Below are positions 28,811 through 36,793 of a stretch of DNA of 64,000 nucleotides, piece after piece. Made by a program: the position numbers and the translations under genes. Source of the DNA: VXMT01 sp965204835 (lineage in GTDB: Bacteria > Chloroflexota > Dehalococcoidia > UBA2979); contig OZ242017.1 of NCBI GenBank assembly GCA_965204835.1, forward strand, positions 1,426,001 through 1,490,000, in the 5' to 3' direction. Position 1 is the stretch's first letter; the number at the start of each line of letters is the position of its first letter. Under the pieces are notes generated by a model. That model ran no database searches. It had not been told where the DNA came from and worked only from the letters and a program-made list of their open reading frames with translations.

Positions 28811-30040
28811 CTAGCCGCGCGGCAGGCCGAGCCCGCGCGTGGCGATGATGTTGCGCTGGATCTCCGACGACCCGCCGGCGATGGTCCCCACCACCGAGTG
28901 CACGTTCGACTGCGTGAACAGCGACTTCGATGGTGAGTGATCGGAGTCCGGGTCCCAGACGTTCGAGTACAGCCCGTAGACCTTGATACCTGTGCGCGAC
29001 AGCCGCTGCACCAGCTCGGATGCGAACATCTTCGAGGTCGAGGCCTCGTAGTTCGGGATGATGCCGCGCGCCTGCATCGAGATGATGCGGAACGAGTAGT
29101 TGAACATCACCTCGGACTCGACGCAGTGATCGGCGATGGCCAGGCGCTGGCGGCGGAGCCCGCCCCCCTCGGTCATGCGCCGGCCCTCGTCCGACTGCAC
29201 GTCCTCAAGCAGGCGGTCGATGTTCTTCCGGATCTCGATCGCTCCCGCGATGTTCGACCGCTCGAAGTCGAGCAGCGTCACTCCGACGTACCAGCCTCGG
29301 TTCTCCTCGCCGATGAGGTGGTCGACGGGGACACGCACGTCCTCGTAGAAGGTCTCGTTCGTGGCGTGCACCCAGCCCATTGATGTGATGTGGCGCACGC
29401 TGATGCCGGGGCTCGTCATGTCCATGACGAGGAACGAAATGCCGCGGTGCTTCGGTGCGTCCGGGTCGGTGCGGAACATGCCGAACAGCCAGTTCGACTT
29501 GTGCGCCGCCGAGGTCCACAGCTTCTGGCCGTTGATCACGTACTCGTCGCCGTCGCGGACGGCGCGAGTCTGCAGCGACGCGAGGTCGGAGCCGGCGCCC
29601 GGTTCGGAGAAGCCCTGCGCCCAGCGGAACTCGCCGGCCAGGGTCGGCTGCAGGAACTTCTGCTTCTGTTCCTCGGTCCCGTGCACGAGCAGCGTCGACC
29701 CCAGCAGGGTGACGCCGGAGCCGCCGACCGTCGGGGCCTCGGCTTCCGCCATCTCCTGGCGGTAGATGAACTGCTCCATTGGCGTCATGCCGCCGCCGCC
29801 GTACTCAGTCGGCCAGTGCGGGGCGACCCAGCCCTTGGTCGAGAGCGCTTCGGCCCACTCGCTCGCGGCTGCCTTGGCCTCGTCGGTCCCCTCGGCCATG
29901 TCCTCCTGCCAGTCGGCTTCGAGGCCGGGCGGCATGCCCGATTCGATGCGGGCTCTGTAGAACCCCGGCAGGCTGTCCTCGATGAACGAGCGCACCTGCG
30001 TTCGGAATGCCGCCTGTTCTTCGTTGTCTGCCCAGTCCAT
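28811..30040 (-). CDS. acyl-CoA dehydrogenase family protein 2
   Basis: FAD-dependent acyl-CoA dehydrogenase, 409 aa, very similar over its whole length to the next gene upstream (30254), so the two are a recent tandem duplication. Motifs: WAQGFSEPGAGSDL, KLWTSAAHKSNWLFGMFR, and a C-terminal IAGGSSEIQRNIIATRG without the medium-chain type Glu. Glu260 in LLDFERS is the candidate base. A GGAGG Shine-Dalgarno precedes the ATG. A 27-base element upstream is identical to one upstream of copy 3 at the same distance. Copies 2 and 3 could form a heteromer or serve related substrates; the sequence does not decide. Confidence 0.92.
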   Translation of the reverse strand: MDWADNEEQAAFRTQVRSFIEDSLPGFYRARIESGMPPGLEADWQEDMAEGTDEAKAAASEWAEALSTKGWVAPHWPTEYGGGGMTPMEQFIYRQEMAEAEAPTVGGSGVTLLGSTLLVHGTEEQKQKFLQPTLAGEFRWAQGFSEPGAGSDLASLQTRAVRDGDEYVINGQKLWTSAAHKSNWLFGMFRTDPDAPKHRGISFLVMDMTSPGISVRHITSMGWVHATNETFYEDVRVPVDHLIGEENRGWYVGVTLLDFERSNIAGAIEIRKNIDRLLEDVQSDEGRRMTEGGGLRRQRLAIADHCVESEVMFNYSFRIISMQARGIIPNYEASTSKMFASELVQRLSRTGIKVYGLYSNVWDPDSDHSPSKSLFTQSNVHSVVGTIAGGSSEIQRNIIATRGLGLPRG

Positions 30041-30068
30041 CGCGTCCTCCGTAGTCCTAATGTGTTGG

Positions 30069-30103
30069 GGGCCTTATAGCACCTCCGCACACGCCTCACC
30101 ACA
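30069..30103 (-). promoter_or_regulatory. conserved promoter element of acyl-CoA dehydrogenase 2
   Basis: Bases 30069-30095 are identical to 31512-31538 and similarity extends to 35 bases. On the minus strand it contains GCTATAAGG, with TATAAG as a likely -10 ending 32 bases before the ATG. The conserved part upstream of the -10 may hold a regulator site. Confidence 0.55.
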
Positions 30104-30210
30104 CGCGGGCGGGCGAACCAGCGTGGGAGGGGAACGCAGGGCGTCAGAGAACGCCCGCACGGAGCGCCGGGCAGGCGCGGCTTCCCGGGCGTGCCGAGCC
30201 CGGTGCGTCC

Positions 30211-30234
30211 GACGGCCCGGCATCCCGGGCCGTC
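30211..30234 (-). terminator. GC hairpin after acyl-CoA dehydrogenase 3
   Basis: A perfect 10-bp stem (GACGGCCCGG and its complement) with a CATC loop lies 20 bases beyond the stop of the 30254 gene. No T tract. Confidence 0.5.
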
Positions 30235-30253
30235 GAGTCGGGGTCGCGTTCTC

Positions 30254-31483
30254 TTACCCGCGCGGCAGCCCGAGCCCGCGCGTGGCGATGATGTTGCGCT
30301 GGATCTCCGAGGACCCACCGCCGATGGTGCCGATCACGGAGTGCACGTTCGACTGCGTGAAGACCGACTTCTGCGGCGAGTGCGCCGAGTCCGGGTCCCA
30401 CACGTTCGAGTAGAGCCCGTAGACCTTGATGCCCGTGCGCGAGACCCGCTGCACCAGCTCCGAGGCGAACATCTTCGACGTCGAGGCCTCGTAGTTCGGG
30501 ATGATCCCCCGCGCCTGCATCGAGATGATGCGGAACGAGTAGTTGAACATCACCTCGGACTCGACGTAGTGCTCGGCGACGGCCCCGCGCTGACGCTGCA
30601 GCCCACCCGCCTCGACCATGCGCCGGCCCTCGTCGGTCCCGACGTTCTCGATCAGCCGGTCGATGCTCTTGCGGATCTGGATCGCGCCCGCGATGTTCGA
30701 GCGCTCGAAGTCGAGCAGCGTGACGCCGACGTACCAGCCGCGGTCCTCCTCGCCGACGAGCTGGTCGGCGGGGACCCGCACGTTCTCGTAGAACGTCTCG
30801 TTGGTGCCGTGCTCCCAGCCCATCGTGATGATGGGGCGGACGCTGATGCCGGGGCTCGTGATGTCCATGACGAGGAACGAGATGCCGCGGTGCTTGGGGG
30901 CGTCGGGGTTCGTGCGGAACATGCCGAACAGCCAGTTCGACTTGTGCGCCGCCGAGGTCCACAGCTTCTGGCCGTTGATCACGTACTCGTCGCCGTCGCG
31001 GGTGGCGCGCGTCTGCAGCGAGGCGAGGTCCGAGCCGGCGCCCGGCTCGGAGAAGCCCTGCGCCCAGCGGAACTCGCCTCGCAGCGTGGGCGGCAGGAAC
31101 TTCTGCTTCTGCTCCTCGTTGCCGTGGACGAGTAGCGTCGATCCCAGCAGCGAGACGCCCGAGCCGCCGACCAGCGGGGCCTCGGCCTCGGCCATCTCCT
31201 GGTTGTAGATGAACTGCTCCATCGGGGTCATGCCGCCGCCGCCGTACTCCGTCGGCCAGTGCGGGGCGACCCAGCCCTGCGTCGAGAGGGCGTCGGCCCA
31301 CTCGCTCGCGGCGGCCTGCGCCTCGGGCGTGCCCACCACCATGTCGCCCTGCCAGTCGCCCTCGAGGCCGCGCGGGCGGCGGTCGGCGATGAGGTCGCGG
31401 TAGTACTGCGGCAGGTTGCCCTCGATGAACGAGTGGACCTGCGTGCGGAATGCCGCCTGTTCTTCGTTGTCGGCCCAGTCCAT
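30254..31483 (-). CDS. acyl-CoA dehydrogenase family protein 3
   Basis: Close paralogue of the 28811 gene, with the same 409-aa length and motifs (WAQGFSEPGAGSDL, KLWTSAAHKSNW, DFERS with Glu260, C-terminal GGSSEIQRN). Differences are concentrated in the first 60 residues and in the segment after the DFERS helix. It has an AAGGAGG Shine-Dalgarno and the shared upstream element. It is divergent from the ACS alpha gene with a 135-base promoter region between them. Confidence 0.92.
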   Translation of the reverse strand: MDWADNEEQAAFRTQVHSFIEGNLPQYYRDLIADRRPRGLEGDWQGDMVVGTPEAQAAASEWADALSTQGWVAPHWPTEYGGGGMTPMEQFIYNQEMAEAEAPLVGGSGVSLLGSTLLVHGNEEQKQKFLPPTLRGEFRWAQGFSEPGAGSDLASLQTRATRDGDEYVINGQKLWTSAAHKSNWLFGMFRTNPDAPKHRGISFLVMDITSPGISVRPIITMGWEHGTNETFYENVRVPADQLVGEEDRGWYVGVTLLDFERSNIAGAIQIRKSIDRLIENVGTDEGRRMVEAGGLQRQRGAVAEHYVESEVMFNYSFRIISMQARGIIPNYEASTSKMFASELVQRVSRTGIKVYGLYSNVWDPDSAHSPQKSVFTQSNVHSVIGTIGGGSSEIQRNIIATRGLGLPRG

Positions 31484-31511
31484 CGTGTCCTCCTTGATAT
31501 CCGTTCGTTAT

Positions 31512-31546
31512 GGGCCTTATAGCACCTCCGCACACGCCCTACCACA
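31512..31546 (-). promoter_or_regulatory. conserved promoter element of acyl-CoA dehydrogenase 3
   Basis: Second copy of the element at 30069-30103. The TATAAG -10 candidate again ends 32 bases before the ATG. Keeping 27 identical bases here while the rest of the two leaders differ suggests selection or a very recent duplication. Confidence 0.55.
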
Positions 31547-31618
31547 AACGTATATAGCCGCGACACGCACACGACCCCGGCGTGATAGTGTCCGCGCCAG
31601 CCGACCGCCGGAGACGCC

Positions 31619-33022
31619 ATGACCGCACTCGACCTGCAAGCGCAGCTCCGCCCGCTCTTCGACCCTCGATCCGTGGCGGTCGTCGGCGCCACCAACACGG
31701 TCGGCAAGTGGGGCAACATGATGATGGAGCGGCCGCTGAAGGGCGGCTTCCCCGGCCCCGTCTACCCCGTCCACCCGAGCGCCGACGAGGTCATGGGTCA
31801 GCGCGCGTACCACTCGGTGCTCGACATCCCCGAGCACATCGACCTGGCCGTGCTGACCGTGCCCGCGCCTGTGACCGCGCAGGTGCTGCGCGAGTGCGGC
31901 GCGAAGGGGATCCGCGCCGCCGTGGTCATCAGCGCCGGCTTCTCCGAGAGCGGCTCCGAGGGCGAACAGCGCCAGGCCGACATCGTGAGCGCGGCGCGCG
32001 AGGCGGGCATCCGCTTCGTCGGACCGAACTGCAACGGCATGTGGAGCGCCTCGTCGGGGCTCAGCCTGCACTCGCCGAAGGCGCCCGCGAAGGGGCGCAT
32101 CGCCTTCATCTCGCAGAGCGGCGCGTTCGGCGGCTCGCTCATCGAGGCCGCCTCGCGGCAGGGCTACGGCGTCAGCCGCTTCGTCAGCACCGGCAACCAG
32201 GCCGACCTCAACGACGCCGACTACCTCGAGTACTTGCGCGACGACCCCGAGACCGACGTCATCGCGCTCTACATCGAGGGGCTCAAGGATCCGCGACGCT
32301 TCCTCGAGACCGCACGCCGCGTCGTGGCCACCAAGCCGGTGCTCGTCTACAAGGCCGGCCGCAACCCCGTCGGCGCGCGCGCCGTGCACTCCCACACCGC
32401 CTCGCTGATGGTGCCGGACGAGGTGTTCGACGCGGCCTGCAAGCAGTTCGGCCTGATCCGCGTACACGAGGCGATGCACCTCTTCACGCTCGCCTCGGCG
32501 CTCTCGGAGGCGCCGCTCCCGGACGGGCACCGTGTGGCGGTGATGTCGATGACGGGCGGCCAGTGCGTCGTGACGTCGGACAGCTGCGCTTTCATGGGCC
32601 TCGACGTGCCTGTGCTCGACGAGGAGACGCAGCAGCGGCTCATCCCGATGCTCGCGCCGCACGCGCCCGCGCCACGCAATCCCGTGGACCTCGCGGGCGA
32701 CTTCCGCGACGTGCGGCTGTTCTCGCAGGTCGCGGACATCCTCGCGGACCTGCCGTACATCGACGGCCTCATCGTCTCGGGACCGGGCGGCGCGGGAGGC
32801 GACGAGCGGACGCGCGCGACAGCCGAGCGCATGGCCACGATCCCCGAGCGCACGGGCAAGCCCGTGGTCGGCGTCGGCATGCGGCGCATGGACGACGAGG
32901 TCTCGTCGCGCGTCTTTCGCGAGCACGCGGTGCCGAGCTACGAGACGCCCGAGGAGAGCGCTCGCGCCATGCACGCCCTCGCGACCTACGCGGCGATCCG
33001 GCGCGACCTCCACGGCGAGTAG
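31619..33022 (+). CDS. ACS/succinyl-CoA ligase alpha-type protein (NDP-forming acyl-CoA synthetase alpha part)
   Basis: It has an N-terminal CoA-binding Rossmann domain (FDPRSVAVVGATNTVGKWG) and a succinyl-CoA ligase-like flavodoxin domain. His259 in HSHTASL matches the phosphorylated histidine of NDP-forming acetyl-CoA synthetases. The ATP-grasp (beta) domain is missing from this 467-aa protein and from its neighbours, so either the partner is elsewhere or the protein does something other than full ligation. It stands just before a CaiB/BaiF transferase and divergent from acyl-CoA dehydrogenases, consistent with activation or CoA transfer in acyl catabolism. Confidence 0.85.
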   Translation: MTALDLQAQLRPLFDPRSVAVVGATNTVGKWGNMMMERPLKGGFPGPVYPVHPSADEVMGQRAYHSVLDIPEHIDLAVLTVPAPVTAQVLRECGAKGIRAAVVISAGFSESGSEGEQRQADIVSAAREAGIRFVGPNCNGMWSASSGLSLHSPKAPAKGRIAFISQSGAFGGSLIEAASRQGYGVSRFVSTGNQADLNDADYLEYLRDDPETDVIALYIEGLKDPRRFLETARRVVATKPVLVYKAGRNPVGARAVHSHTASLMVPDEVFDAACKQFGLIRVHEAMHLFTLASALSEAPLPDGHRVAVMSMTGGQCVVTSDSCAFMGLDVPVLDEETQQRLIPMLAPHAPAPRNPVDLAGDFRDVRLFSQVADILADLPYIDGLIVSGPGGAGGDERTRATAERMATIPERTGKPVVGVGMRRMDDEVSSRVFREHAVPSYETPEESARAMHALATYAAIRRDLHGE

Positions 33023-33068
33023 CGCCCTCGCCGACACGCAGCCGCGCGAAACGCCCGCGCGGTGGGCG

Positions 33069-33074
33069 TATATT
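33069..33074 (+). promoter_or_regulatory. candidate -10 box of the CaiB/BaiF gene
   Basis: TATATT lies in the 104-base gap before the 33127 gene, after a small 7-bp GC hairpin (33042-33062) that could end the previous transcript. No clear -35. Confidence 0.3.
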
Positions 33075-33126
33075 CAGCGGCCAGAGCCACGACCACTCCA
33101 CCAGCCACATCCAAGGAGGAGAGACC

Positions 33127-34410
33127 ATGCCGGGACCGCTCGCCGGGGTGAAAGTCTTCGAGGTGTCGCAGATCGTCGCCGGACCCTACTGCGGCCTGAA
33201 CCTGGCCGACCTCGGCGCGGACGTGATCAAGGTCGAGCCCCCGGGCGGCGAGGGTTCGCGCGCCCAGGGCGCCATCGTGCCGGGTGAGAGCAAGGGCTTC
33301 CACGCGCTCAACCGTGGCAAGCGCTCGCTGGTGGTCGACCTCAGTCACCCGGACGGGCAGGCACTGGTCCACCGCATCATCCCGGGATTCGACGTGTTCA
33401 CGATCAATGCCCGGCCCGGCGTCCCGGAGCGGCTGCGCGTCGACTACGACACGCTGCGCCAGTTCCGGCCCGACATCATCCACCTCGAGAACAGCGGCTT
33501 CGGCAACGACGGCCCGAGCAAGACGCGATCGGGCTCCGACGCCGTCGCGCAGGCGTACTCGGGGCTCCTCGCCGGTGACGGCAAGGTCGACGAGTTCGGC
33601 GCGCCCGAGATCATCTCGGCCACCGCGCCGGCCGACTTCCAGGCGGGCCTCGCCGGCACCATGGCGATCTGCGCCGCGCTGTTCCACCGCTCGATGACCG
33701 GCGAGGGCCAGGCGATTGAGACCTCGCTGCTCATGGCAGGCCTCGCGATGCAGGGCTTCCGCGTCAGCCAGGCGCCCGCCCTCGACGCGTTCACGCAGGA
33801 CATCGCGCTGCGCAAGATGTACGAGGTGCGCGAGGCCGGCGGCTCGTACGGCGAGCAGATCAAGGCGCGCGGCGGCATCCACGACCAGATGGGGCGCGCC
33901 GCCGGCCGCATCTTCTACGGCGGCTATGCGGTCAAGGACGGCGGCATCATCCTCGGCGCGCTCACCCCGCGGAACCGCGACCAGATGCGCCGCGTGCTCG
34001 GCATCGAGGACGACCCGACGAACACTCCGGACTTCGACTCGAACGTCCCGGAGAACCGCGTGCTCGTCGACGAGACGCTCGACCGCGTCCGCAAGATCAT
34101 GCTCACGAAGACCATGGACGAGTGGATCGAGGCGTTCGAGGCCGAGGGTGCGCCGTGCTCCAAGGTCAACTTCCCCGAGGAGATGGCCGACGACCCGCAG
34201 GTCGAGGCGATGGGCTACATGCTCGACCAGGAGCACGAGCTGACCGGCCCGGAGCGCCTCGTCGGCCCGATCGTGAAGATGTCGAAGACGCCTACCGGCT
34301 CACCGCTGACCTCGCCGCCGCTCGGCAAGCACACCGACGAGGTGCTGCACGAGCATGGCGTGACCGACCCGGAGATCGCCGCCCTGCGCGAGTCGGGGGC
34401 GATCGCCTAG
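33127..34410 (+). CDS. CaiB/BaiF family CoA-transferase
   Basis: Class III CoA-transferase that moves CoA between an acyl-CoA and a free acid. Family markers: GVKVFEVSQIVAGPYCG, LADLGADVIKVEPPGG, NRGKRSLVVDL, and Asp170 in APADFQAGLAG, which fits the catalytic aspartate. The ATG at 33127 is preceded by a perfect AAGGAGG seven bases upstream, which decides the start against a longer open frame. Length is 427 aa. It likely supplies or recycles CoA esters for the neighbouring dehydrogenases. Confidence 0.93.
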   Translation: MPGPLAGVKVFEVSQIVAGPYCGLNLADLGADVIKVEPPGGEGSRAQGAIVPGESKGFHALNRGKRSLVVDLSHPDGQALVHRIIPGFDVFTINARPGVPERLRVDYDTLRQFRPDIIHLENSGFGNDGPSKTRSGSDAVAQAYSGLLAGDGKVDEFGAPEIISATAPADFQAGLAGTMAICAALFHRSMTGEGQAIETSLLMAGLAMQGFRVSQAPALDAFTQDIALRKMYEVREAGGSYGEQIKARGGIHDQMGRAAGRIFYGGYAVKDGGIILGALTPRNRDQMRRVLGIEDDPTNTPDFDSNVPENRVLVDETLDRVRKIMLTKTMDEWIEAFEAEGAPCSKVNFPEEMADDPQVEAMGYMLDQEHELTGPERLVGPIVKMSKTPTGSPLTSPPLGKHTDEVLHEHGVTDPEIAALRESGAIA

Positions 34411-34437
34411 CGGCGCGCGCCCGGGCGCGGAGCCCCG

Positions 34438-34962
34438 ATGCGGTCCGCGACGTGGCTTGCGGTCATCGCCGCCTGCGTCCTCGCGGCCGCGGCGCTGGGC
34501 TGCGGCTCGGCCGGGCCCTGCGAGGACATCGAGCTGTCGCCGGAGGCCGCGCGCTCCCTCGCTGAACTGGAGGACGCCTCGGCGTTCCCGCTCGCGCGGC
34601 CGTGCGGCTACGAGCCGAGGCTCGAGGTCGGCGCGGTGTTCGAGGACGCGCTGCCCGAGGGCGGGGTGCAGTACCCGCGCGTCAACTTCTCGGTGCACCG
34701 CGACGGTGAGCACGCCTTCCTGCTCAGCCAGACCGAGGCCACCGTGCCGTTCCTCGCCATCCCGCTCGGCAGCCACCGGCTGACGGTGCGCGCCGGCGGG
34801 CTGGCCGCCGAGGGCTTCGCGGGGCCGTCGGGCGCAGGCGTCGACATCGCCTACCTGCGCTGGCGTCGCGGCGGCGTCACGTTCGAGCTCGCGGCGACGC
34901 TCCGGCCGTGGCTGACCGAGCGGGACGTCGAGGACCTCGCGGCGGGGATGATGGGGCGCTGA
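34438..34962 (+). CDS. putative lipoprotein, unknown function
   Basis: No family recognised. The signal sequence ends in AALGC with Cys22, a lipobox, so the mature protein of about 150 residues should be lipid-anchored outside the membrane. Two more Cys (CGSAGPCED region and PCGYEP) could form a disulfide. It lies 27 bases after the CoA-transferase and converges with the cytochrome c gene. Confidence 0.6.
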   Translation: MRSATWLAVIAACVLAAAALGCGSAGPCEDIELSPEAARSLAELEDASAFPLARPCGYEPRLEVGAVFEDALPEGGVQYPRVNFSVHRDGEHAFLLSQTEATVPFLAIPLGSHRLTVRAGGLAAEGFAGPSGAGVDIAYLRWRRGGVTFELAATLRPWLTERDVEDLAAGMMGR

Positions 34963-35005
34963 CGCCTCGGTGCGATCGAGGCCGATGCGCGATCGAGGCC
35001 GGGGA

Positions 35006-35473
35006 CTACTCGATGCCCGCGGCCTGCTGCTGCTCGCGGATGAACGCGATGATCGCAAGCACCTGCTCGTGCGTGAGGCCCTCGACCGGCGCCATGTTGC
35101 CGAAGTTCCAGTGGTGCGCCCGCACGCCCCGCTCGACGGCGAAGATGAAGCTGATATCGGCGTGGTGGCCCGGCGCGTAGATGCGGTTGAGGAACGTCGG
35201 TCCGGCGTTGGTGCCCTCGAGGTTCTGCCCGTGGCAGACCGCGCACGCCTGGCCATAGAGCGAGCGGCCATCCGTCCCGCTGAAGCGCGACTCGGGAACA
35301 GCGGTAGGCGTGGGCTCGGCGGTCGGAGTCGAGGTCGAGGGTGCGGGCGGAGACGGTGTCGAGTCGGGCGGCTCGGGGTCCTCGCCCGCACACGCAGCGG
35401 CGATGACGAGCACGGCGGCGGCGAGCCCGGCGATGCCGAGCAAGGTGGTGCGTCGAGGCGTTCGGATGGGCAC
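35006..35473 (-). CDS. lipid-anchored c-type cytochrome
   Basis: Small monohaem cytochrome. The haem motif is C77-AVC80-H81, and Met127 in NFGNMAPV is the likely sixth ligand. The N-terminus has a lipobox-like ending (AAAC, Cys28) and a Pro/Thr-rich linker, so the domain is held on the outer face of the membrane. I chose the GTG at 35473, which gives a proper signal sequence; upstream codons in this frame belong to the rpmF region. Its electron partner is unknown. Confidence 0.85.
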   Translation of the reverse strand: MPIRTPRRTTLLGIAGLAAAVLVIAAACAGEDPEPPDSTPSPPAPSTSTPTAEPTPTAVPESRFSGTDGRSLYGQACAVCHGQNLEGTNAGPTFLNRIYAPGHHADISFIFAVERGVRAHHWNFGNMAPVEGLTHEQVLAIIAFIREQQQAAGIE

Positions 35474-35483
35474 GGCGCCGACC

Positions 35484-35678
35484 CTACTGCTCGATGGGCT
35501 CCTCGTCGCGTTCAAGGACCTGGCGGCCGTTGTACATGCCGCAGACGGGGCAGGGTGCGTGGTTGACGTGGGCCGCGCGACACGTCGTGCAGCGGACGAG
35601 CTGCGGCACGGCGACGCGGTGGTGACCGCGGCGCGAGCGCTGCTTCGCCTTGGGGGTTCTACGCTTCGGTACCGCCAT
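35484..35678 (-). CDS. rpmF: 50S ribosomal protein L32
   Basis: Start MAVPKRRTPKAKQRSRRGHH is diagnostic. It has 64 aa and the zinc-ribbon cysteines (CTTC and CPVC), the zinc-binding form of L32. A GGAGGAG Shine-Dalgarno precedes the ATG. Its start overlaps the end of the YceD gene by 20 bases, the common conserved pair. Confidence 0.96.
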   Translation of the reverse strand: MAVPKRRTPKAKQRSRRGHHRVAVPQLVRCTTCRAAHVNHAPCPVCGMYNGRQVLERDEEPIEQ

Positions 35679-36222
35679 CGCTCTCCTCCGTCCCCACTTC
35701 CCGGGCGGACAGCTGCTCGCCGAGTGCGGCGAGGGCTGCGAATGGGCCGGATGCCGCGCCATCTCCGCAATCGCAGCGCTGCTCGTTGCGATTGGCCCCG
35801 CACTCCGGGCAGAGCCCGGCACAGTCCGGCCGGCAGATCGGCTGGAGCGGGATCGCGGCCTGTTCATACTGCCGCACGGCCTCGCTGAGATCGAGCAAGT
35901 GCCGCGCGTCGATGCGCAGATCGTCCTCGCCCGCCTCGACACGGTCGCCCGTCACGAGGTCGACGAGGGGCACGAACTCCTCCTCGATACGGAACTCCAG
36001 GTCCTGCGCGAAGTGGTCCAGGCAGCGCGCGCACTCCAGCACGGGCGCGGAGGTGACCGTGGCGAGCACGAGCACGCCGCGCATGGTGCGCAGCATCTCG
36101 ACGCTGCCGGTGACCTCGGCGGTCCAGCGGTCGGCGGGCGAGGCCATCGGCTCGGCGTCGAGGCGGGCGCGCCTGCGGCTGCCGACGGGCTCCTGCAACA
36201 GCGTCGCGACGTTGAAGCTCAC
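35659..36222 (-). CDS. YceD/DUF177 family protein
   Basis: Homologue of YceD, linked to 23S rRNA accumulation and usually encoded just before rpmF, as here. It has CARCLDHF near the middle and a Cys-rich segment (CRPDCAGLCPECG... CDCGD) typical of the family. Length is 187 aa. Confidence 0.9.
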   Translation of the reverse strand: MSFNVATLLQEPVGSRRRARLDAEPMASPADRWTAEVTGSVEMLRTMRGVLVLATVTSAPVLECARCLDHFAQDLEFRIEEEFVPLVDLVTGDRVEAGEDDLRIDARHLLDLSEAVRQYEQAAIPLQPICRPDCAGLCPECGANRNEQRCDCGDGAASGPFAALAALGEQLSAREVGTEESDGGTEA

Positions 36223-36267
36223 GAGGTCCTCCGGGCGGGCTCCGATCGTAACACTGGGCGTGGTGGG

Positions 36268-36273
36268 TATACT
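36268..36273 (+). promoter_or_regulatory. candidate -10 box before the LolA-like lipoprotein
   Basis: TATACT occurs in an AT-richer stretch 45 bases before the 36313 start, between divergent genes. No fitting -35 was found. Confidence 0.25.
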
Positions 36274-36312
36274 TGACTTGCGAGACGGTTGTGAAAGGTA
36301 CGGAGATCCGCC

Positions 36313-36714
36313 GTGTCATCGGCCCCGGTCATCGTCGTCCGGCCTCAACTCACACTCATACTCCCGGCGCTGCTCATGGGCGTCCTTGCACTCGCCTGCA
36401 CCGACGATGGCGAGACACCCGGCCGCAGCTTCTACGCTGAGATCGCCGTCGATGTCGACGCGTCCAGCGCCGACTCGCTTGACGGCTTCCGCCCTGGAGA
36501 AGGCCGGGGCGGCGCCATTCGCTGGTGGTACGCCTCCGACCCTGTCCGCTGGCGCTGGGAGATCGAGACGACGGGCACGATCATCGACGACGGAGTACTC
36601 GTCACGGTCTTCGACGGGACCGATTCCTGGGCGCACGACGACCGCGTCAACACGTACCAGCGGTCGATCATTCCTGAAGCCCTGAAGACCATGGCGCTCT
36701 CCCCCCATCTTTAG
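36313..36714 (+). CDS. LolA-like lipoprotein, 5' part (frameshifted)
   Basis: The N-terminus has a signal sequence ending in LALAC, a lipobox. The mature part looks like an outer-membrane lipoprotein-sorting (LolA/LolB-type) or MucB-like fold (WRWEIETTGTIIDDGVLVTVFDGTDSWAHD). The frame stops at 36712 just after a C6 run (36701-36706). If one C is dropped the frame runs on as IFSAPVGPANADTIDGF into the next ORF without a stop. The two ORFs are therefore halves of one gene of about 381 codons. Confidence 0.65.
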   Translation: MSSAPVIVVRPQLTLILPALLMGVLALACTDDGETPGRSFYAEIAVDVDASSADSLDGFRPGEGRGGAIRWWYASDPVRWRWEIETTGTIIDDGVLVTVFDGTDSWAHDDRVNTYQRSIIPEALKTMALSPHL

Positions 36715-36793
36715 CGCGCCGGTCGGGCCCGCGAACGCCGACACCATCGACGGGTTCATCGAACGCTGGCGCGAGTGGGACGACGTTGCTGAG

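Noticed and set aside
31582..34410. A 942-codon frame covering both the ACS alpha gene and the CaiB/BaiF gene
   Set aside because: Only the part from 33127 is protein-like and it has a perfect Shine-Dalgarno; the front is a shadow of the ACS alpha gene.
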